A stretch of DNA of 54,372 nt from Draconibacterium orientale (GTDB taxonomy: Bacteria; Bacteroidota; Bacteroidia; Bacteroidales; UBA1556). Each line of letters opens with the position of its first letter. Position 1 is the stretch's first letter. The position numbers and the translations under genes were made by a program. The notes beneath the pieces were generated by a model. It did not search any database and was not told the DNA's origin. It worked only from the letters and a program-made list of their open reading frames with translations. Below are positions 52,914-54,372 of this stretch, one piece after another. The stretch is from NCBI GenBank assembly GCA_020718275.1, contig DYSI01000002.1:29039-83410 (forward strand). Direction: 5' to 3'.

Positions 52914-54239
52914 ATGAATAAGATCTGGTTAGTCATACAACGCGAATATTTAAGCCGAGTAAAAAAGAAAAGTTTTATCATCATGACCATCCTCGGCCCA
53001 ATTTTGATGGCTGCGGTAATGATAGTACCCATCTACATTGCCACAGTGAGTGACGAGTCCAAGACTGTGGGAATAGTGGACGAGAGTGGTTTTTTTACTG
53101 ATGCTTTTAAAGATAAAGATAAAATTAGTTTCAAGCAAATGCACATGCAGATTGAAGAATCTAAGAAAAATTACACTGCATTAGGCTATGATTTAATACT
53201 TTACATTCCGAAACCAGCCTATATTTACCCAAGTAAGATTTTTATCTTTTCGGCAAAGGAACCCGGTATGAACGTTGAAACCTATATCAAAAATAGCATC
53301 AACGACGATTTACGAACCATGCGACTCAAAGATGCTGGGGTTCAAGATGAAGTGATCAGTGCTATGAAAGATTCTGTTACAATTTCGAGTATCAAAATTG
53401 ACGAAACAGGAAAAGAGGAAAAGCGCGCAGGCATGCTTAATTTTATATTAGGAACAGTGCTCGCCTTGACCATTTATTTTTTTATTTTCCTGTATGGAAC
53501 TCAAGTTATGCGCGGGGTAATTGAAGAAAAAACAAGCCGAATTGTTGAGGTTATCATCTCTTCCCTCCGACCATTTCAGTTGATGATGGGTAAAATAATT
53601 GGATTAGCCTTGGTTGGTCTAACCCAGTTTTTGTTGTGGGTTTTTCTCACTTTAGCCATTGTTACAAGTGCCAAAATCGCGTTTTCAGACCATATTTCGC
53701 AGATCGAAAAATATCAAATGCAAAAAAGTGGACAAGTGATTGACCCATCCAATCAAGTGCAAGTGGATGAATCGCTTGATAAAACAAGCGAAATTTTCAA
53801 TCTACTATATTCCATTGATTTTAAAACAATTACATTTTCGTTTCTGTTTTATTTTCTGTTTGGATATCTTATTTATGCGGCCCTTTTTGCGGCTATTGGT
53901 GCCGCGGTTGATAATGAAACCGATACCCAGCAATTTATTCTTCCAGTAACAGTTCCCCTGATATTAAGTATAGCCTCCTTGCAACCCATAGCCAATAATC
54001 CCGACGGACCAATTGCCTTTTGGCTTTCAATCATTCCGCTTACGGCACCGGTTTCAATGATGATTCGTATTCCTTTTGGTGTTCCTTGGTGGCAAATGGC
54101 TCTTTCAATGTCGCTATTAATTCTTGGTTTCCTTTTCTTTACATGGTTTGCTGCTAAAGTTTACCGAGTGGGAATATTGATGTACGGCAAAAAACCGAGC
54201 TACAAAGAAATTTGGAAATGGATGAAGTATAAAGCTTAA
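52914..54239 (+). CDS. ABC-2 type permease (NatB-like)
   Basis: This 441-residue membrane protein has an N-terminal segment (FIIMTILGPILMAAVMIVPIY), a large extracytoplasmic domain of ~150 residues, and a C-terminal block of five or six further membrane segments with the ABC-2 coupling region VMRGVIEEKTSRIVEVIISS. It forms an exporter with the preceding ATPase. The sequence suggests a NatAB-type Na+ or drug exporter; substrate unknown. Confidence 0.9.
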   Translation: MNKIWLVIQREYLSRVKKKSFIIMTILGPILMAAVMIVPIYIATVSDESKTVGIVDESGFFTDAFKDKDKISFKQMHMQIEESKKNYTALGYDLILYIPKPAYIYPSKIFIFSAKEPGMNVETYIKNSINDDLRTMRLKDAGVQDEVISAMKDSVTISSIKIDETGKEEKRAGMLNFILGTVLALTIYFFIFLYGTQVMRGVIEEKTSRIVEVIISSLRPFQLMMGKIIGLALVGLTQFLLWVFLTLAIVTSAKIAFSDHISQIEKYQMQKSGQVIDPSNQVQVDESLDKTSEIFNLLYSIDFKTITFSFLFYFLFGYLIYAALFAAIGAAVDNETDTQQFILPVTVPLILSIASLQPIANNPDGPIAFWLSIIPLTAPVSMMIRIPFGVPWWQMALSMSLLILGFLFFTWFAAKVYRVGILMYGKKPSYKEIWKWMKYKA

Positions 54240-54280
54240 TTGTTCCGCGTTCCGAAAATTGATTTTTGAAAATTCAGGTG

Positions 54281-54334
54281 TAATGGACATTTTTCATGCT
54301 TTTTCAAGGACGATATGCTCTAATGGACATTTTT
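54281..54334. repeat. two direct repeats at the right edge (possible IS end)
   Basis: TAATGGACATTTTT occurs at 54281-54294 and 54321-54334, 40 bp apart, with a similar downstream ATG (CATG/AATG). Multiple short repeats near one end are typical of IS21-like elements, whose genes would begin beyond the window. No transposase is visible here, so this is tentative. Confidence 0.35.
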
Positions 54335-54372
54335 AATGGTATTTATTTTCTGTTGATTTGAGATTGTACCAT

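Noticed and set aside
1-54372. tRNA, rRNA, CRISPR arrays, prophage or complete IS
   Set aside because: No cloverleaf-like sequence, rRNA-like stretch, repeat-spacer array, phage gene or transposase was seen on either strand.

Overview
The window looks like an ordinary chromosomal segment of a member of the Bacteroidota, probably the Bacteroidales/Marinilabiliales side. It is AT-rich. Many genes are preceded by the TAnnTTTG -7 box of that phylum and few have a Shine-Dalgarno sequence. The gene content fits as well: gyrA divergent from clpC, a PyrI-containing aspartate transcarbamylase, ribosomal protein THX, tandem DUF1573 proteins, a DUF721 (DciA-like) gene after recF, DUF6132, an RprXY-like two-component pair, and a GH57/glycosyltransferase/debranching-enzyme cluster. 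No rRNA, tRNA, CRISPR array, phage or complete insertion sequence was seen. The species cannot be fixed from the sequence alone.

Layout. 1-5937 (minus): a THUMP-type rRNA methyltransferase that runs off the left edge, a TPR protein with a nested BamE-like segment, and gyrA. 6413-8947: clpC. 8968-13844 (minus): a glucan operon (debranching enzyme, glycosyltransferase, GH57 amylase). 14098-15785: pyrBI behind a leader that looks like a transcription attenuator with a leader peptide. 15786-16295: a convergent intergenic stretch with two terminators and a 71-bp MITE-like element. 16296-17633 (minus): glutamate dehydrogenase. 17911-19850: grpE-dnaJ, possibly from a sigma-54-type promoter. 19907-21874: sensor kinase and response regulator, followed by a cluster of hairpins. 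22003-24850: recF, DciA-like, ArsC-like and two DUF1573 proteins. 24968-27771: an aminotransferase, then on the minus strand an operon of SPFH protein, membrane PH-like protein and ribbon-helix-helix protein. 28016-30507: FAD oxidoreductase and nucleotide-sugar epimerase-like pair. 30615-33769: THX, peptidase E, M13 peptidase lipoprotein. 34060-36229 (minus): two thioredoxins with DUF6132, and a KAS III-like enzyme. 36537-44574: a seven-gene leucine/isovalerate-type catabolic operon ending in a strong terminator. 44877-46049 (minus): glycerolipid acyltransferase-like. 46299-54239: pabB, nucleotidyltransferase, AddB-like nuclease, a HEAT-like protein, and an ABC exporter pair. The right edge carries two direct repeats that may be the end of an IS21-like element.

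How the genes work together. The clearest pathway is 36537-44574: methylcrotonyl-CoA carboxylase (two subunits), methylglutaconyl-CoA hydratase, an acyl-CoA dehydrogenase, an HMG-CoA lyase-like enzyme and a 3-oxoacid CoA-transferase. Together these would take a branched acyl-CoA to acetyl-CoA and acetoacetyl-CoA. Two of its enzymes have unexpected active-site residues. Other points worth a second look are the pyrBI attenuator, the MITE that appears to have split the U-tract of the gdhA terminator, a FliG-C-like tail on the GH57 enzyme, and the BamE-like insert in the TPR protein.
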